A stretch of DNA of 64,000 nucleotides. Origin: Paracoccaceae bacterium. GTDB lineage: Bacteria; Pseudomonadota; Alphaproteobacteria; Rhodobacterales; Rhodobacteraceae. The position numbers and the translations under genes are program-made. Position 1 is the first letter of the stretch. Each line of letters opens with the position of its first letter. The notes beneath the pieces are model-generated. The model searched no databases. It had not been told where the DNA came from and saw only the letters and a list, made by a program, of their open reading frames with translations. Below, piece after piece: positions 37,088-47,297 of the stretch. The DNA is taken from assembly GCA_024636555.1 (NCBI GenBank), contig JAGXGW010000005.1, forward strand, positions 1-64,000. The letters run 5' to 3'.

Positions 37088-38476
37088 TCAAATTGCAGCA
37101 TGCAATTGCGCTCTTTGCTTTGTCCTGACCGCGATCAAAGACTGACAATATCCCAACAGCGCCCCTGACATCAGCCATGTGAGCGGCGTCAGGGTCGCAT
37201 TCGGTAACATATCGAACATATTCGCGCCCAAAATCAACGCAATGCCTCCAAGAAGAGGCGGAATGCGGGACGAACGGACCCCCTTCGTTCTGGAGAGCAA
37301 CAACAGCAGAGGCAAGGCGAGAAGGCCAAACTCGGCGATGTAGCCAACCCATCCATATGTGCCTAGTGTAATTACCCAGCGACCATCCGGAATCGAAATC
37401 AGCCGTCCATTCGTGTCATGCAGCAAGGGTCGACCGAAAGAACCCCACCCAAACAGAGGTTTTTCGGCGGCACGATCAAGCAGGATAGCCTCATGCATCA
37501 GGCGAAACTGCAAGGACTGCGCGCGGTCCGGGCTGATTGCATAGGCTTGTTCGATCAGTGCTCTTTCTGGAACGAGTTGATTGCCTTTCAGAACAGGGTA
37601 GGAAAATGCGATCACAACCATCAATGCAGCCAGCCGCAAATGAAGTCGGGCGCTAAACAAAAGGACTGCCGGCACAAGAAGGAGCGCAAGCAACAAGGAT
37701 CCAAGTGATTTGCACAATACAAGAACAGCGAAAAGATACAGTCCGGACCAAATGTACTTTGCCGATTTTCGCCTGTTTGTCTTTTCATGTCGATACAGAG
37801 TGAACGCTGCGACAACAGCCGTGAAGCAAAAGAACGCAACCCACAAGGCGTGATAAAGAAATACAATTGGTCGGAACCCACCGCCACGCATCATCTGACC
37901 GAAGCTGTGCTGGAAGAATCCGTAAATCCATGTGTTCAACTGAGGACTCATGCGGACCTCGAACAGCATCGGCAGCGAGTAAACCAAACCCCCGATCAGC
38001 AGGGCCAGTAACAGGTCACGCAGATCCTGTTCGCTCCGCAAAAAGTTCATCGCCAGTATGAATGGAACAATGGTGATGGCCTGACCGACCACCATCGACA
38101 GTCCCTCCTTCAACCCGAGCGGCGGAATCATGAAGCGGCCAAAGAAAACGGCCTCTCCGTTGGTCATTGCCGTCAGGATCGGGCTGAAGACGAATATGAC
38201 GATGAGCACCCGCGCCAGCATGGACTCCGGCAGAATCCGCATCTTTCGCCCATACATGAAAAAGCAGATCAGAAAGGCCGTTACCGCAGGCAGCGTATAT
38301 TTGTTCAACTCCGGAACCAACGGCAAATTGAACCCTGTAGGTTGAGGAGGAAGGAACAGATAGGAGATCAGAAAGCTCGCAATGATCGCGCGACCAACAG
38401 GCTGGGTGCGGAACAATGCGATGCTGACGAGCGGCCAAATCGCCAACACCAGATAGGCAAACCCGTTTGGCGTCAC
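37088..38476 (-). CDS. Wzy/O-antigen-ligase-like polymerase, multi-pass membrane protein
   Basis: 462 residues from a GTG at 38476 preceded by AAAGGGACGG. There are 10-12 transmembrane segments and a large periplasmic loop. RLMHEAILLDRAAEKPLFGWG resembles the conserved element of the O-antigen polymerase/ligase (Wzy_C) family. It should join lipid-linked repeat units in the periplasm after Wzx flips them. It is followed 25 bases later by the secreted hydrolase gene on the same strand. Polymerase rather than ligase is inferred from the locus, which also contains wzx and two Wzz-type proteins. Confidence 0.85.
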   Translation of the reverse strand: MTPNGFAYLVLAIWPLVSIALFRTQPVGRAIIASFLISYLFLPPQPTGFNLPLVPELNKYTLPAVTAFLICFFMYGRKMRILPESMLARVLIVIFVFSPILTAMTNGEAVFFGRFMIPPLGLKEGLSMVVGQAITIVPFILAMNFLRSEQDLRDLLLALLIGGLVYSLPMLFEVRMSPQLNTWIYGFFQHSFGQMMRGGGFRPIVFLYHALWVAFFCFTAVVAAFTLYRHEKTNRRKSAKYIWSGLYLFAVLVLCKSLGSLLLALLLVPAVLLFSARLHLRLAALMVVIAFSYPVLKGNQLVPERALIEQAYAISPDRAQSLQFRLMHEAILLDRAAEKPLFGWGSFGRPLLHDTNGRLISIPDGRWVITLGTYGWVGYIAEFGLLALPLLLLLSRTKGVRSSRIPPLLGGIALILGANMFDMLPNATLTPLTWLMSGALLGYCQSLIAVRTKQRAQLHAAI

Positions 38477-38617
38477 GTCGATCCGTCCCTTTCAATTCCA
38501 GTCATGTCGGCAACAGTTCTTCCATCTCTGCAATGACTTCCATTACCTATTTTCCACCTCTGGCAGAAATGTGGCTGCACAGCGCTTATCAAAGCAAGGT
38601 GCAACTACTAAAACCTG

Positions 38618-39316
38618 TCAGTGACCAGTGGCGCGTACAACAACACCGACCGTGCGCATAACGATCCTCAGATCGGTCACGAGCGACAGACGAAGAAAAT
38701 AGTCGCGGTCGTATGCCGCCCGCTCCTCAAAGCTGCTTTCGTTGCGGACCGAGATTTGCCATGTGCCGGTAATGCCGGGACGCATCTCGTAATACTCGGT
38801 GCCGGGATAAAGGTCGCGTTGGTCGCACATCATCGGACGCGGACCCACGACGGACATATCGCCTTTCAGCACGTTCAGAAACTGCGGCAGCTCGTCCAGC
38901 GAGGTTTTGCGGATCAATCGCCCAACCCAGGTTATGCGCGGATCATCCCTGAGTTTCTGGTTACGATCCCATTCACGGCGCGCATCTGCATTGCTGTCCA
39001 GATAGGATTCCAGAACTGAGTCTGCGTCCTTCACCATGGATCGCAGCTTGTACATCCGGAAAACGCGACCATGTCGCCCGAGACGTTTCTGGACATAAAA
39101 AGGCGCGCGGCCGTCAGTTGCAACAAGGGTGGCCAAAGTTGCCAGGACAAGAATGACAGGAATAGCTGTCAGAATGACAAACGCCAGATCAAACAGGCGT
39201 TTGCCCAAAGTGGGATAAAGAACAATCCGTTCTGCACCTTGGAGAGGAGATTTCGAGGTAAGTACATTTCTTGCAGCGCGCGCTCGGACCGAGTCCGCAC
39301 TCATATCATAGGCCAT
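38618..39316 (-). CDS. Initiating undecaprenyl-phosphate sugar transferase (ExoY/WbaP type)
   Basis: 232 residues from the ATG at 39316; an upstream ATG at 39355 is less likely because GGGGGAA precedes 39316. One transmembrane hairpin (FDLAFVILTAIPVILVLA) precedes the catalytic part, which has FYVQKRLGRHGRVFRMYKLR, the RKTSLDELPQFLNVLKGDMS block and VGPRPMM, then YYEMRPGITGTWQ. It transfers a hexose-1-phosphate to undecaprenyl phosphate, the first step in building the repeat unit. It heads the minus-strand run of polysaccharide genes, so the promoter for wzy and following genes is probably upstream of it. Confidence 0.92.
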   Translation of the reverse strand: MAYDMSADSVRARAARNVLTSKSPLQGAERIVLYPTLGKRLFDLAFVILTAIPVILVLATLATLVATDGRAPFYVQKRLGRHGRVFRMYKLRSMVKDADSVLESYLDSNADARREWDRNQKLRDDPRITWVGRLIRKTSLDELPQFLNVLKGDMSVVGPRPMMCDQRDLYPGTEYYEMRPGITGTWQISVRNESSFEERAAYDRDYFLRLSLVTDLRIVMRTVGVVVRATGH

Positions 39317-40163
39317 AGTCCCATTCCCCCAAATGAGCGGGTGCTGAATACGCACCGCGAAGAGGTGAAATCGACTTTGCGGCTACAGGGAGTGTAAAAA
39401 ACCGAGGCAAGGACAAACCTCTACCGTGCGCAGAGTCATAGCTCTGCGGCGTTCGATAATTGTTTTTATGGCCTTAACCCCTGAACCTTCGCCTCATCTG
39501 GCAGCACGATGCGAAGGTGGTTCTGTTGTAAGGTGTCACTCTGTGCTCGGATCCCGAAAGACCGCAAACTTCGATATCTTCGAAAATTACAACTGCACTC
39601 AGAACCGCACTCTCGTGTGACACAATTTAGCCTTTTTTTGAATGCTGGGTCAATCTGATCCAGTCATCTTTAGGGCAAAATCAAGGCGGACGCGTTCGTT
39701 CTGCATCAGTGATCAACCTCAGGTTCTAAGGCGGGCCGCCCTGCGAAGCAGTGGCTCTCGTCATGATTACTTTTTCGATCTACAATCTTTAACAGGTTGA
39801 AAAAGGACAGATTTTCGACTTATTGTATCCTTACGCCTAGCCTATAAGGCGTCACCGATCTTACTGTCGCTCAAATTGGGACAGTAAGATCCTTCAAAAT
39901 TATTTTTGGATAGGTGGAACCTTCTCGCACGATCACCAGCGTGAGCGTTCCGGCCAAGATTATGTGGCAAGATTCTGGCCAACTGAAGATAAATATCAAC
40001 CTATCGTGATCTACCTAAAATTTTCCTTCTTCACCGTCAGTCAATCCTGCGTTGTTTATTTGATCTGAACAATCAGCCGCGATAAGACGGTTTGTTCCCG
40101 TATTTTTAACAATCGTACCGTTCACAGCGGTATGCCGTGCCCGGTCGATTCGATAAAGCCAAG
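39317..40163. other. 847-base intergenic region between exoY-like gene and glpK
   Basis: I see no supported gene. Short ORFs at 39426-39620 and 40015-40266 have no ribosome binding site or recognisable product. The region is AT-rich, particularly 39580-40110, and contains a perfect 12-bp inverted repeat (separate entry) plus a small TTCGA/TCGAA palindrome near 39570. It must contain the promoter of the exoY-like gene and the 3' end of the glp transcript. An unannotated small RNA cannot be excluded. Confidence 0.5.
39857..39891. repeat. Perfect 12-bp inverted repeat with 11-base loop
   Basis: GATCTTACTGTC (39857-39868) is the exact reverse complement of GACAGTAAGATC (39880-39891). On the plus strand an AT-rich stretch with a T-run (ATTATTTTTGG) follows about 10 bases later, so it could be part of a terminator or small RNA. 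It could equally be an operator. It lies alone in non-coding DNA about 540 bases upstream of the exoY-like start. Confidence 0.65.
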
Positions 40164-41651
40164 TTAAAACCGCAAGGTTGCCTGCACGGCGCGTGTCCAG
40201 GCGGAATAGCTGGCATCGCGTTCTGTGACCGGCATATCTGGCTCGAAGCGCCTTTCCAGCGCCCAATTCGCGGCAAATTCATCCTGGCCAGGATAAATGC
40301 CCACGTGCATGCCTGCGAGCCAAGCCGCACCCATCGCCGTTGTCTCCAACACCGCCGGACGATCAACAGGCGCACCTATGATGTCCGACAGAAACTGCAT
40401 GGCCCAATCAGAGGCACTCATCCCGCCATCTACGCGCAAAACAGGACCGCCCGCCTCGGGGGTCCAGTCTGCATGCATCGCCTCCAAAAGATCACGCGTT
40501 TGGAAAGCCACGCTTTGCAGCGCAGCGCGGGCGAGTTCCGCCGGCCCTGAATTGCGGGTCAGCCCGAATATGGCGCCCCTGCAATCGGGGTTCCAATACG
40601 GTGCACCGAGTCCGGTGAAGGCGGGAACAAGGATCACATTCTGCGTTGGGTCAGCTTGTTCTGCCAAGGGTTGTGTTTCATGCGCTTCTCGGATGATTTT
40701 CAACCCATCGCGTAGCCATTGAACGACGGCGCCCGCGATAAAGATCGACCCTTCCAACGCATAGGTCGGCTGGCCGTCGAGTTGATATGCGATCGTTGTC
40801 AGCAACCGGTTTTTCGAAGCCACAGGTTCCCCTCCGGTATTCAGCAAGGCAAAACACCCGGTGCCATAGGTCGATTTCACCATTCCCGGCTGGAAACAGG
40901 CCTGTCCGATTGTGGCGGCTTGCTGATCTCCTGCAACCCCGAGGATCGGGATCTCGCCCCCAAACAGATCCGCCCGCGCCATACCGAAATCGGCCGCGCA
41001 GTCGCGCACCTCGGGAAGCAGGCTCATCGGGATGCCCAGCATATCGCACATGGATTTAGACCAGCGCCCTTTGCGGATGTCATAGAGCAACGTTCGCGCC
41101 GCATTCGTTGCATCCGTCACATGGCCCTTGCCGCCTGTCAGATTCCAGATCAGCCAACTGTCTACCGTGCCGAAGGCTAACTCTCCGGCTTCGGCCCGCG
41201 CACGCGCGCCGTCGACGTGGTCGAGCAACCAAGCCACTTTGGTGCCGCTGAAATACGGATCGAGCAGCAGACCTGTCCGGTTCGTCACCGTTGGCTCCTG
41301 GCCGTCATCCCGGAGCTTCTGGCACAGGGCTGCGGTGCGCCGATCCTGCCAGACGATTGCGTTATGGATGGGTTTGCCGGTCTTCCTGTCCCAGATCAGC
41401 GTTGTCTCGCGCTGGTTGGTGATGCCGATACCGGCAATCTCGCCCGCCTTGATGCCCGCTTTCTCCATCGCGGCACGACATGTGGCGGCCGTTGTTGTCC
41501 ACAGGTCGGAGGGGTCATGTTCCACCCAGCCAGAGGCAGGGTAATGTTGCGGGAACGTTTCCTGCGCCATCGCCGCCACACGCATATCACCATCGAAAAG
41601 GATTGCGCGGCTGGACGTGGTGCCCTGATCTATGGCCAGAATATAAGGCAT
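40164..41651 (-). CDS. glpK: Glycerol kinase
   Basis: 495 residues from the ATG at 41651, full length for the family. The N-terminus [20 protein letters not shown] holds the phosphate-1 loop. [63 protein letters not shown] and [17 protein letters not shown] match the FGGY kinase signatures of glycerol kinases. It phosphorylates glycerol to sn-glycerol-3-phosphate in the cytoplasm, feeding GlpD encoded 80 bases upstream. The longer ORF start at 41882 overlaps glpD and is rejected. Confidence 0.95.
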   Translation of the reverse strand: MPYILAIDQGTTSSRAILFDGDMRVAAMAQETFPQHYPASGWVEHDPSDLWTTTAATCRAAMEKAGIKAGEIAGIGITNQRETTLIWDRKTGKPIHNAIVWQDRRTAALCQKLRDDGQEPTVTNRTGLLLDPYFSGTKVAWLLDHVDGARARAEAGELAFGTVDSWLIWNLTGGKGHVTDATNAARTLLYDIRKGRWSKSMCDMLGIPMSLLPEVRDCAADFGMARADLFGGEIPILGVAGDQQAATIGQACFQPGMVKSTYGTGCFALLNTGGEPVASKNRLLTTIAYQLDGQPTYALEGSIFIAGAVVQWLRDGLKIIREAHETQPLAEQADPTQNVILVPAFTGLGAPYWNPDCRGAIFGLTRNSGPAELARAALQSVAFQTRDLLEAMHADWTPEAGGPVLRVDGGMSASDWAMQFLSDIIGAPVDRPAVLETTAMGAAWLAGMHVGIYPGQDEFAANWALERRFEPDMPVTERDASYSAWTRAVQATLRF

Positions 41652-41731
41652 GACTTCCCCCCTTGCCCGCATCGAAAGGGACAGCGCCCCCTGCTCCACC
41701 CTACCGGCTGCACCGCCAACAGCAAGATACG

Positions 41732-43336
41732 CTATTCCGCCGCTGCGGAGGCACCGCCATGCTGCCGGAGCATCCAGTGATCCAGGGCCGCGATCTGTTC
41801 CGCCTGCATCCTCAACCCGAGCTTGCTGCGCCGCCAGACAACATCGTCGGCACGACGTGCAAATTCCTGCGTCATCAGCCAACGCACCTCGCGCGCGGTC
41901 AGCCCAGCACCGAAGTCTTGGCCCATATCAGCCATCGATCCGGCAGGACCGATAACCTCGAACGCCTCGGTCCCGTAGGCGCGGACCAGACGCAACGCGT
42001 CACGCGGCGTCAGAAAGGGTGCCGCCTTTTGCAACCGTGCCACCAGATCGGCAACACCGTCCACCGGGAAATCCCCGCCGGGCAGGGCAACACCGGCTGT
42101 CCACGGTCCCGGCAGATCGGCAAATATCGTGCCCACTTTCTCCAGCACGGATTCCGCCAGCCGACGATAGGTGGTGATCTTGCCGCCAAAGACATTGAGA
42201 ACCGGCGCGCCGCCCGCCTTGTCCAGCTTGAGTGTGTAATCACGTGTTGCCGCCGTGGCGCTTTTGGCACCGTCATCATAAAGCGGGCGGACTCCGGAAT
42301 AGGTCCAGACCACATCGGCATCGGTCAGTTGCTGTCTGAAGTAGTGATTGGCGAAATCTAGCAGATAGGTCTGTTCCGCTGGCGTGCAGACAGGCGCGTG
42401 TGACGGGTCATCATGCTCTGCATCCGTTGTGCCGATCAGGGTGAAATCCGTCTCGTAGGGAATGGAAAAGATGATGCGGCCATCCTCGCCCTGAAAGAAA
42501 TAGCATTTGTCGTGCTCGTAAAGCCGCCGCGTCACGATATGCGAGCCGCGCACCAACCGCACACCGTCGCTGGAATTGCTGCGCAGCTTGGTGGCAATGA
42601 TATCGCCCACCCAAGGGCCCGCCGCGTTGATCAGCATCCGCGCTTTATGGGTCTGCGTCTCGCCGGTTTCCTTATCCTGGGTGGTGATGTGCCACAGGTC
42701 ACCCACACGCTCTGCCGCGATAAGTTTCGTATCCACCATGATCTCTGCGCCGCGGGCCACCGCATCGCGGGCGTTGAGAACGACCAGCCGCGAATCCTCG
42801 ATCCAGCAATCGGAATATTCAAAGGCGGTCTGAAACCGCTCTTGCAAGGGCGCTCCCTCGGCCGTGCCCAGCAAGCTGATCTTTCGGGTACCGGGCAGGA
42901 TCTGCCGGCCGCCCAGACTGTCGTAGAGAAACAGGCCGAGCCGGATCATCCAATCCGGTCGCCGCCCTTTCATCCATGGCATCACGATACTGAGCAAACG
43001 GGAGGCCGGCGTTTCCGCCTCGAACCGCATGTCTTTATGATAGGGCAGCACGAAACGCATCGGCCAGCTGATATGCGGCATCGCCTTGAGAAGCGTTTCC
43101 CGCTCCAGCAAGGCTTCCCGCACGAGACGGAACTCGAAATATTCCAGATAGCGCAGCCCGCCATGGAACAGTTTGGTGGAGGCCGAGGAGGTTGCAGAGG
43201 CCAGATCGTTCATCTCCACCAGCCTGACAGACAGCCCCCGGCCCACCGCATCACGCGCGATGCCACAGCCATTGATGCCGCCGCCGACGATGAAAAGATC
43301 GACACAGTCCTGTGTTTGCAAAACGGTCACACGCAT
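41732..43336 (-). CDS. glpD: Glycerol-3-phosphate dehydrogenase (aerobic, FAD-dependent)
   Basis: 534 residues from the ATG at 43336. The FAD-binding motif [20 protein letters not shown] is near the N-terminus, followed by [20 protein letters not shown], the GlpA/GlpD family signature. Later elements are [27 protein letters not shown] and [16 protein letters not shown]. It oxidises glycerol-3-phosphate to dihydroxyacetone phosphate at the inner membrane, passing electrons to quinone. It is the first gene of glpD-glpK. A tandem GlpR-like operator lies about 65 bases upstream; no glpR is in the window. Confidence 0.94.
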   Translation of the reverse strand: MRVTVLQTQDCVDLFIVGGGINGCGIARDAVGRGLSVRLVEMNDLASATSSASTKLFHGGLRYLEYFEFRLVREALLERETLLKAMPHISWPMRFVLPYHKDMRFEAETPASRLLSIVMPWMKGRRPDWMIRLGLFLYDSLGGRQILPGTRKISLLGTAEGAPLQERFQTAFEYSDCWIEDSRLVVLNARDAVARGAEIMVDTKLIAAERVGDLWHITTQDKETGETQTHKARMLINAAGPWVGDIIATKLRSNSSDGVRLVRGSHIVTRRLYEHDKCYFFQGEDGRIIFSIPYETDFTLIGTTDAEHDDPSHAPVCTPAEQTYLLDFANHYFRQQLTDADVVWTYSGVRPLYDDGAKSATAATRDYTLKLDKAGGAPVLNVFGGKITTYRRLAESVLEKVGTIFADLPGPWTAGVALPGGDFPVDGVADLVARLQKAAPFLTPRDALRLVRAYGTEAFEVIGPAGSMADMGQDFGAGLTAREVRWLMTQEFARRADDVVWRRSKLGLRMQAEQIAALDHWMLRQHGGASAAAE

Positions 43337-43339
43337 CAC

Positions 43340-43807
43340 CCATAACGTCCGGAGTATACCTCTCTATATGCAACCGCGCATCTCAAAAGGAAAGTCTTTT
43401 ATGTTCGTTATTGTTCGTTTTTGATGATCAGGTGCACTGCCCTCTGTCACCCGTGCTGGCAAGGATTCCAACCACTTAGCAATGATCGAGACATGATTTT
43501 TGCGTTAATAGACCTGACCCACGAACTAATAGGGAAACTCCTGAAACAACCGAACCTTAACAGCTTCTCGCTGAAGGCTTTTGTCGCCTTTGAGGCGTTT
43601 TCACGGTCCCATTTTTGGCCATTTACGCAGCCAAATTTGACTTTCTTTCCATAATGACTTTTACTAGGACCCGGAAATTAGTTTGTTACTCAAACTATTA
43701 GCGTTCCGCCATGCTCTCGATCCTCGCGATCTAGCCTTGCGAAATAGGACGCTCAAGCCGGATAGCGGCCTTCCCGCTTTCCGGACAGCACTGAAAGAGA
43801 GGAACCC
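43340..43807. other. Divergent intergenic region between glpD and the TRAP transporter
   Basis: 468 bases, AT-rich, with no supported gene. It contains the tandem GlpR-like decamers at 43401-43420, a small CGCC-TTTGA-GGCG hairpin followed by TTTT near 43588-43604, and an AGTTTG-TTACT-CAAACT palindrome at 43680-43696, which may be an operator for the TRAP operon. An AGAGAGGAA ribosome binding site just precedes 43808. Confidence 0.5.
43401..43420. promoter_or_regulatory. Probable GlpR operator, tandem decamers upstream of glpD
   Basis: Two adjacent decamers, ATGTTCGTTA and TTGTTCGTTT, match the half-site described for the glycerol-3-phosphate repressor GlpR of the DeoR family (WATKYTCGWW, from memory). 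They lie about 65 bases upstream of the glpD ATG. The sequence is seen directly; the regulator assignment is inferred from the adjacent genes. Confidence 0.6.
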
Positions 43808-44824
43808 ATGACAAACCTTAAAAGCTTATTCACAGGCACCGTCGCCGTTGGTGCTCTTGTCGCCAGCATGACGGCGGCGCAGGCAGACACTTGGCGCTAC
43901 GCGTTCGAAGAAGCGCTGGACGAGGTGCAGGGCGTATTTGCCCAGAAGTTCAAAGAGGAGATCGAAGCCAATTCCGATCACGAGGTGCAGCTTTTTCCAT
44001 ATGGCACCTTGGGTGAATCGGCGGATATCATGGAGCAGGCCCAAGCGGGCATCCTGCAGTTCGTCAACCAGAGCCCTGGCTTTACCGGTGCTTTGATCCC
44101 CGAGGCGCAGGTGTTCTTCGTGCCCTATCTGCTGCCGCAGAACCAAGAACAGCTGAACGAATTTTTCCGTACCTCTGTCGCGATCAACGAGATGTTTCCC
44201 GATCTTTACGCAGAACAGGGTCTTGAACTGCTGACGATGTATCCCGAAGGCGAAGTGGTGATCACCACCAAAGAGCCGTTTACAACGCCCGAAGATCTCA
44301 ACGATGTCAGGGTGCGCGTCATGACCAACCCGCTTTTGGTCGAAAGCTACCGCGCCTTCGGGGCCACGCCCACGCCGCTGCCATGGGGCGAGGTTTATGG
44401 CGGGCTTCAGACCAACATCATTCAGGGGCAGGAGAACCCCATGTTCTTCGTCGAATCCACGAAGATGTATGAGGTCACCGATCACATCACCTTCACAGGG
44501 CACAACAATTTCACCACCGCCCTGATGGCAAACAGCGACTTCTTCGATGGGCTGTCCGAGGAGGACCAGACGCTCGTGAACGATGCGGTCGACGTGGCGT
44601 TCAACCATATTCTTGAATATCAGGAGGGTCTGACGGAAAGCGCGCTGGAGGCGATTCTCGAAGCCAAGCCTTCCATGACGGTGACGCGACTGACGGACGA
44701 GCAGCGTACTCCTTTTCAGGAATCGGCGGAGCGCGTTGAGGCCGCCTTCATTGAAATGACAGGTGAGCGCGGTCAGGAAATTCTGGAGCAGATGAAGGCA
44801 GATCTGGAAGCCGTTGCCGACTGA
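43808..44824 (+). CDS. TRAP transporter substrate-binding protein (DctP family)
   Basis: 338 residues. The signal peptide runs through ALVASMTAAQA, with mature start at ADTWRYAFEEALDEVQG. DctP-family features include GTLGESADIMEQAQAGILQF, the conserved arginine segment DVRVRVMTNPLLVESYRAFG and PLPWGEVYGGLQTNIIQGQEN. It captures an organic acid or similar solute in the periplasm for the Q and M membrane subunits encoded next. The ligand cannot be told from this sequence; the Arg implies a carboxylate. First gene of the operon, with ribosome binding site AGAGAGGAA. Confidence 0.92.
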   Translation: MTNLKSLFTGTVAVGALVASMTAAQADTWRYAFEEALDEVQGVFAQKFKEEIEANSDHEVQLFPYGTLGESADIMEQAQAGILQFVNQSPGFTGALIPEAQVFFVPYLLPQNQEQLNEFFRTSVAINEMFPDLYAEQGLELLTMYPEGEVVITTKEPFTTPEDLNDVRVRVMTNPLLVESYRAFGATPTPLPWGEVYGGLQTNIIQGQENPMFFVESTKMYEVTDHITFTGHNNFTTALMANSDFFDGLSEEDQTLVNDAVDVAFNHILEYQEGLTESALEAILEAKPSMTVTRLTDEQRTPFQESAERVEAAFIEMTGERGQEILEQMKADLEAVAD

Positions 44825-44843
44825 TCCGGTCATCTAGGATTGC

Positions 44844-44869
44844 GGCGATCCGGTGCAGATCGGGTCGCC
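44844..44869 (+). repeat. Intercistronic stem-loop between dctP and dctQ
   Basis: GGCGA (44844-44848) pairs with TCGCC (44865-44869), with partial inner pairing. It has no T-run, so it is more likely an mRNA-stability or attenuation element that keeps the binding protein more abundant than the membrane subunits. Moderate evidence only. Confidence 0.4.
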
Positions 44870-44925
44870 ACCTTGAACGCACGATCTCCTGAAGGGGATA
44901 AACTGCAAGACGGGAGTGACTGCGT

Positions 44926-45552
44926 GTGAGCGAGTTTCCTAAGTCACAGCTGCAAAGCCAGACAGCCACAACAGGCACGGATGAGGGGGCTGTCGGTGCT
45001 TATTACAGCACCCTTCCCGGCGCATTGGGCTGGATCGACAACGGGATAGCCCGCATAGAGGCCGTCTTGCTTGCAACCGGCGTTCTGTTGATGGCGATCA
45101 ACACGATTGCGAACGTGGTCGGGCGCTTTGTCTTCCAGAACTCGCTTTTCTTTTCGGAAGAACTCAACAGTATTTTGATCATTCTGATTACCTTTGCGGG
45201 CATTTCCTATGCGGCGCGGCATGGTCGGCATATTCGTATGTCCGCTATTTTCGATACGTTGTCGTCCCGCTGGCGCAAGATCATGATGATCCTGATCAGT
45301 ATCGTCTCCGGTATCGTGATGCTGGGGCTGGCGTGGTATTCTTTCCACTATATCCAGACGCAGGCAGGCCGGGGCCGCGTGTTGCCCGCCTTGAGCATTC
45401 CCGTCTGGTGGACACTCGTCTGGGTGCCGGTCGGCTTTTTCATGACAGGCGCCCAATATCTGCTGACCGCGATCAAGAACATCATCGAGCGTGATATCTA
45501 TCTCTCAACCGGGGTGCTGGAAGGATATGACAGCGCCGAAGACGAGGTCTGA
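44926..45552 (+). CDS. TRAP transporter small membrane subunit (DctQ family)
   Basis: 208 residues from a GTG at 44926. Four transmembrane helices follow a hydrophilic N-terminus of about 45 residues: [60 protein letters not shown] and a final [33 protein letters not shown] matches the DctQ consensus between helices 2 and 3. It pairs with the large subunit encoded 3 bases later. Confidence 0.9.
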   Translation: MSEFPKSQLQSQTATTGTDEGAVGAYYSTLPGALGWIDNGIARIEAVLLATGVLLMAINTIANVVGRFVFQNSLFFSEELNSILIILITFAGISYAARHGRHIRMSAIFDTLSSRWRKIMMILISIVSGIVMLGLAWYSFHYIQTQAGRGRVLPALSIPVWWTLVWVPVGFFMTGAQYLLTAIKNIIERDIYLSTGVLEGYDSAEDEV

Positions 45553-45555
45553 CCG

Positions 45556-46842
45556 ATGGGATGGACAATCTTTTCAATCATGGTCGTGCTCCTGCTGATG
45601 GGGTTCCCGATGATGATCCCGCTGATGGCCGGGGCGGCTGTCGGTTTCTACACGTTGTTCAACGGATTTGGTCAGATGGAGACCATGGTGCAGCAGATGA
45701 TGGCAGGCATCCGGCCCGCCTCGCTGATCGCTGTGCCGATGTTCATCTTCGCCGCCGACATCATGACACGCGGACAGTCTGCAGGCCGGCTGATCGATCT
45801 TGTGATGGCCTTCATCGGGCACTTGCGCGGTGGGCTGGCAATGGCAACCGCCTCGGCCTGCACCATGTTCGGGGCTGTGTCAGGCTCTACGCAGGCCACG
45901 GTGGTCGCGATCGGCTCGCCGTTGCGTCCGCGCATGCTCAAGGCCGGATACAAGGACAGCTATGTTCTTGCCTTGATCGTGAATGCCTCCGACATCGCAT
46001 TCCTGATCCCGCCCTCCATCGGCATGATCATCTACGGCGTGGTGTCCAACACCTCGATTGCAGAACTCTTCATCGCGGGGATCGGGCCGGGCCTGCTGAT
46101 CCTTTTTCTGTTCTCGATCTATGCGTGGATCTATGCTGTCCGCAACAATGTCCCCACTGAACCCAAAAGCGGTTGGGGCGACCGCCTGCTGGCGTTGCAA
46201 CGTGCGCTGTGGCCCCTCGGCTTTCCGGTCATCATAGTCGGCGGTATCTACGGCGGTATCTTCTCGCCAACCGAAGCGGCCGCGGCCTGTGTGCTCTACG
46301 CCATCATCCTGGAGATGTTCATTTTCCGCGAGATGACCTTGCGCGATCTTTACGAGACGGCCAAGTCCACCGGCCTGATCACCGCCGTCGTGTTCATTCT
46401 GGTGGCGGCCGGGGCGGCGTTCTCGTGGGTCATCTCGTTTGCCCAGATCCCGCAGGCGATCCTGTCGGGCATCGGCATTGACGCGATGGGGCAGATCGGG
46501 GTGCTGGTCGTCATCTCCATCGCGTTTTTCATCGGCTGTATGTTCGTGGACCCGATCGTCGTCATCCTCGTGCTGGTACCGATCTTTGCGCCGGTGGTGA
46601 ATGCCGTGGGGCTGGACCCCGTGCATGTGGGTACGCTGATCGTGCTGCAGGTGGCCATCGGATCTGCCACCCCGCCCTTCGGCTGCGATATCTTCACCGC
46701 GATTGCCGTGTTCAAGCGGCCCTATATCGAGGTGATCCGTGGCACGCCACCGTTCTTCGCGATCCTGTTCTGCGTCTCCGTGGCATTGATCTTCTTCCCG
46801 CAGATCGCGCTTTTCCTGCGGGATCTCGCATTTGACAAGTAG
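45556..46842 (+). CDS. TRAP transporter large permease (DctM family)
   Basis: 428 residues with about 12 transmembrane segments, the standard DctM length. Family signatures include VPMFIFAADIMTRGQSAGRL, GGLAMATASACTMFGAVSGS, NASDIAFLIPPSIGMIIYG and GVLVVISIAFFIGCMFVDPI. It is the sodium-coupled symport channel working with the P and Q subunits. The gene directly follows dctQ, and a universal stress protein gene begins 11 bases after its stop. Confidence 0.93.
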   Translation: MGWTIFSIMVVLLLMGFPMMIPLMAGAAVGFYTLFNGFGQMETMVQQMMAGIRPASLIAVPMFIFAADIMTRGQSAGRLIDLVMAFIGHLRGGLAMATASACTMFGAVSGSTQATVVAIGSPLRPRMLKAGYKDSYVLALIVNASDIAFLIPPSIGMIIYGVVSNTSIAELFIAGIGPGLLILFLFSIYAWIYAVRNNVPTEPKSGWGDRLLALQRALWPLGFPVIIVGGIYGGIFSPTEAAAACVLYAIILEMFIFREMTLRDLYETAKSTGLITAVVFILVAAGAAFSWVISFAQIPQAILSGIGIDAMGQIGVLVVISIAFFIGCMFVDPIVVILVLVPIFAPVVNAVGLDPVHVGTLIVLQVAIGSATPPFGCDIFTAIAVFKRPYIEVIRGTPPFFAILFCVSVALIFFPQIALFLRDLAFDK

Positions 46843-46853
46843 GGAAAGTGGAC

Positions 46854-47294
46854 ATGTACAAGCGTATCCTGATCCCCTTTGACGGCTCGAAAGGAGCCGA
46901 AGCCGCACTGCGCCAAGGCATTGATCTGGCCCGTCTATGCGAAGCTGAGGTGGAGATTCTGACCGTCTATCGTCACCACGCGATGACAGAGGCATCCTTG
47001 TCGATGGTGCGTACCAAAATCGTTCAGGGCAGCCCGGATCAGGCGCTCAGAGACTATGCCAAGGAAGTGGCGTTCTATGCCAAAAGCGTTGCCCTTGCCG
47101 AAGGTCTACCCTCCGTCAGAGCCTTCACCCGCGCGGGTCAGCCATCCCGCACGATTGTCGCCTTTGCCAACGAGCACGAGGCCGATCTGATCGTAATCGG
47201 CGCCCGTGGCCTTGGCTCGGTGGAAACGTTCCTGCTTGGATCCGTGTCGCACAAGGTCACCGGCTTGTCGAAACTGCCCGTGCTTGTCGTGTAA
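46854..47294 (+). CDS. Universal stress protein (UspA family), TRAP-associated
   Basis: 146 residues from the ATG at 46854 (a GTG two codons earlier is possible; GGAAAG precedes). It starts YKRILIPFDGSKGAEAALRQ and ends with the ATP-binding signature IVIGARGLGSVETFLLGSVS, then the usual LPVLVV. USP proteins placed after TRAP genes, such as TeaD with TeaABC, can regulate transport activity, so that is its likely role. It is convergent with dxs, leaving 3 bases between the stops. Confidence 0.88.
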   Translation: MYKRILIPFDGSKGAEAALRQGIDLARLCEAEVEILTVYRHHAMTEASLSMVRTKIVQGSPDQALRDYAKEVAFYAKSVALAEGLPSVRAFTRAGQPSRTIVAFANEHEADLIVIGARGLGSVETFLLGSVSHKVTGLSKLPVLVV

Positions 47295-47297
47295 CGC

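Noticed and set aside
39426-39620. A 64-codon ORF between the exoY-like gene and glpK
   Set aside because: Composition and lack of a ribosome binding site argue against coding; listed only as intergenic.
43826-44833. A 335-codon minus-strand frame opposite the TRAP binding protein
   Set aside because: Antisense to a gene with signal peptide and clear family motifs; no support of its own.
45880-46995. A 371-codon minus-strand frame across the TRAP permease
   Set aside because: Shadow of the DctM gene, rich in Asp/His/Arg/Gln, with no membrane or catalytic features.
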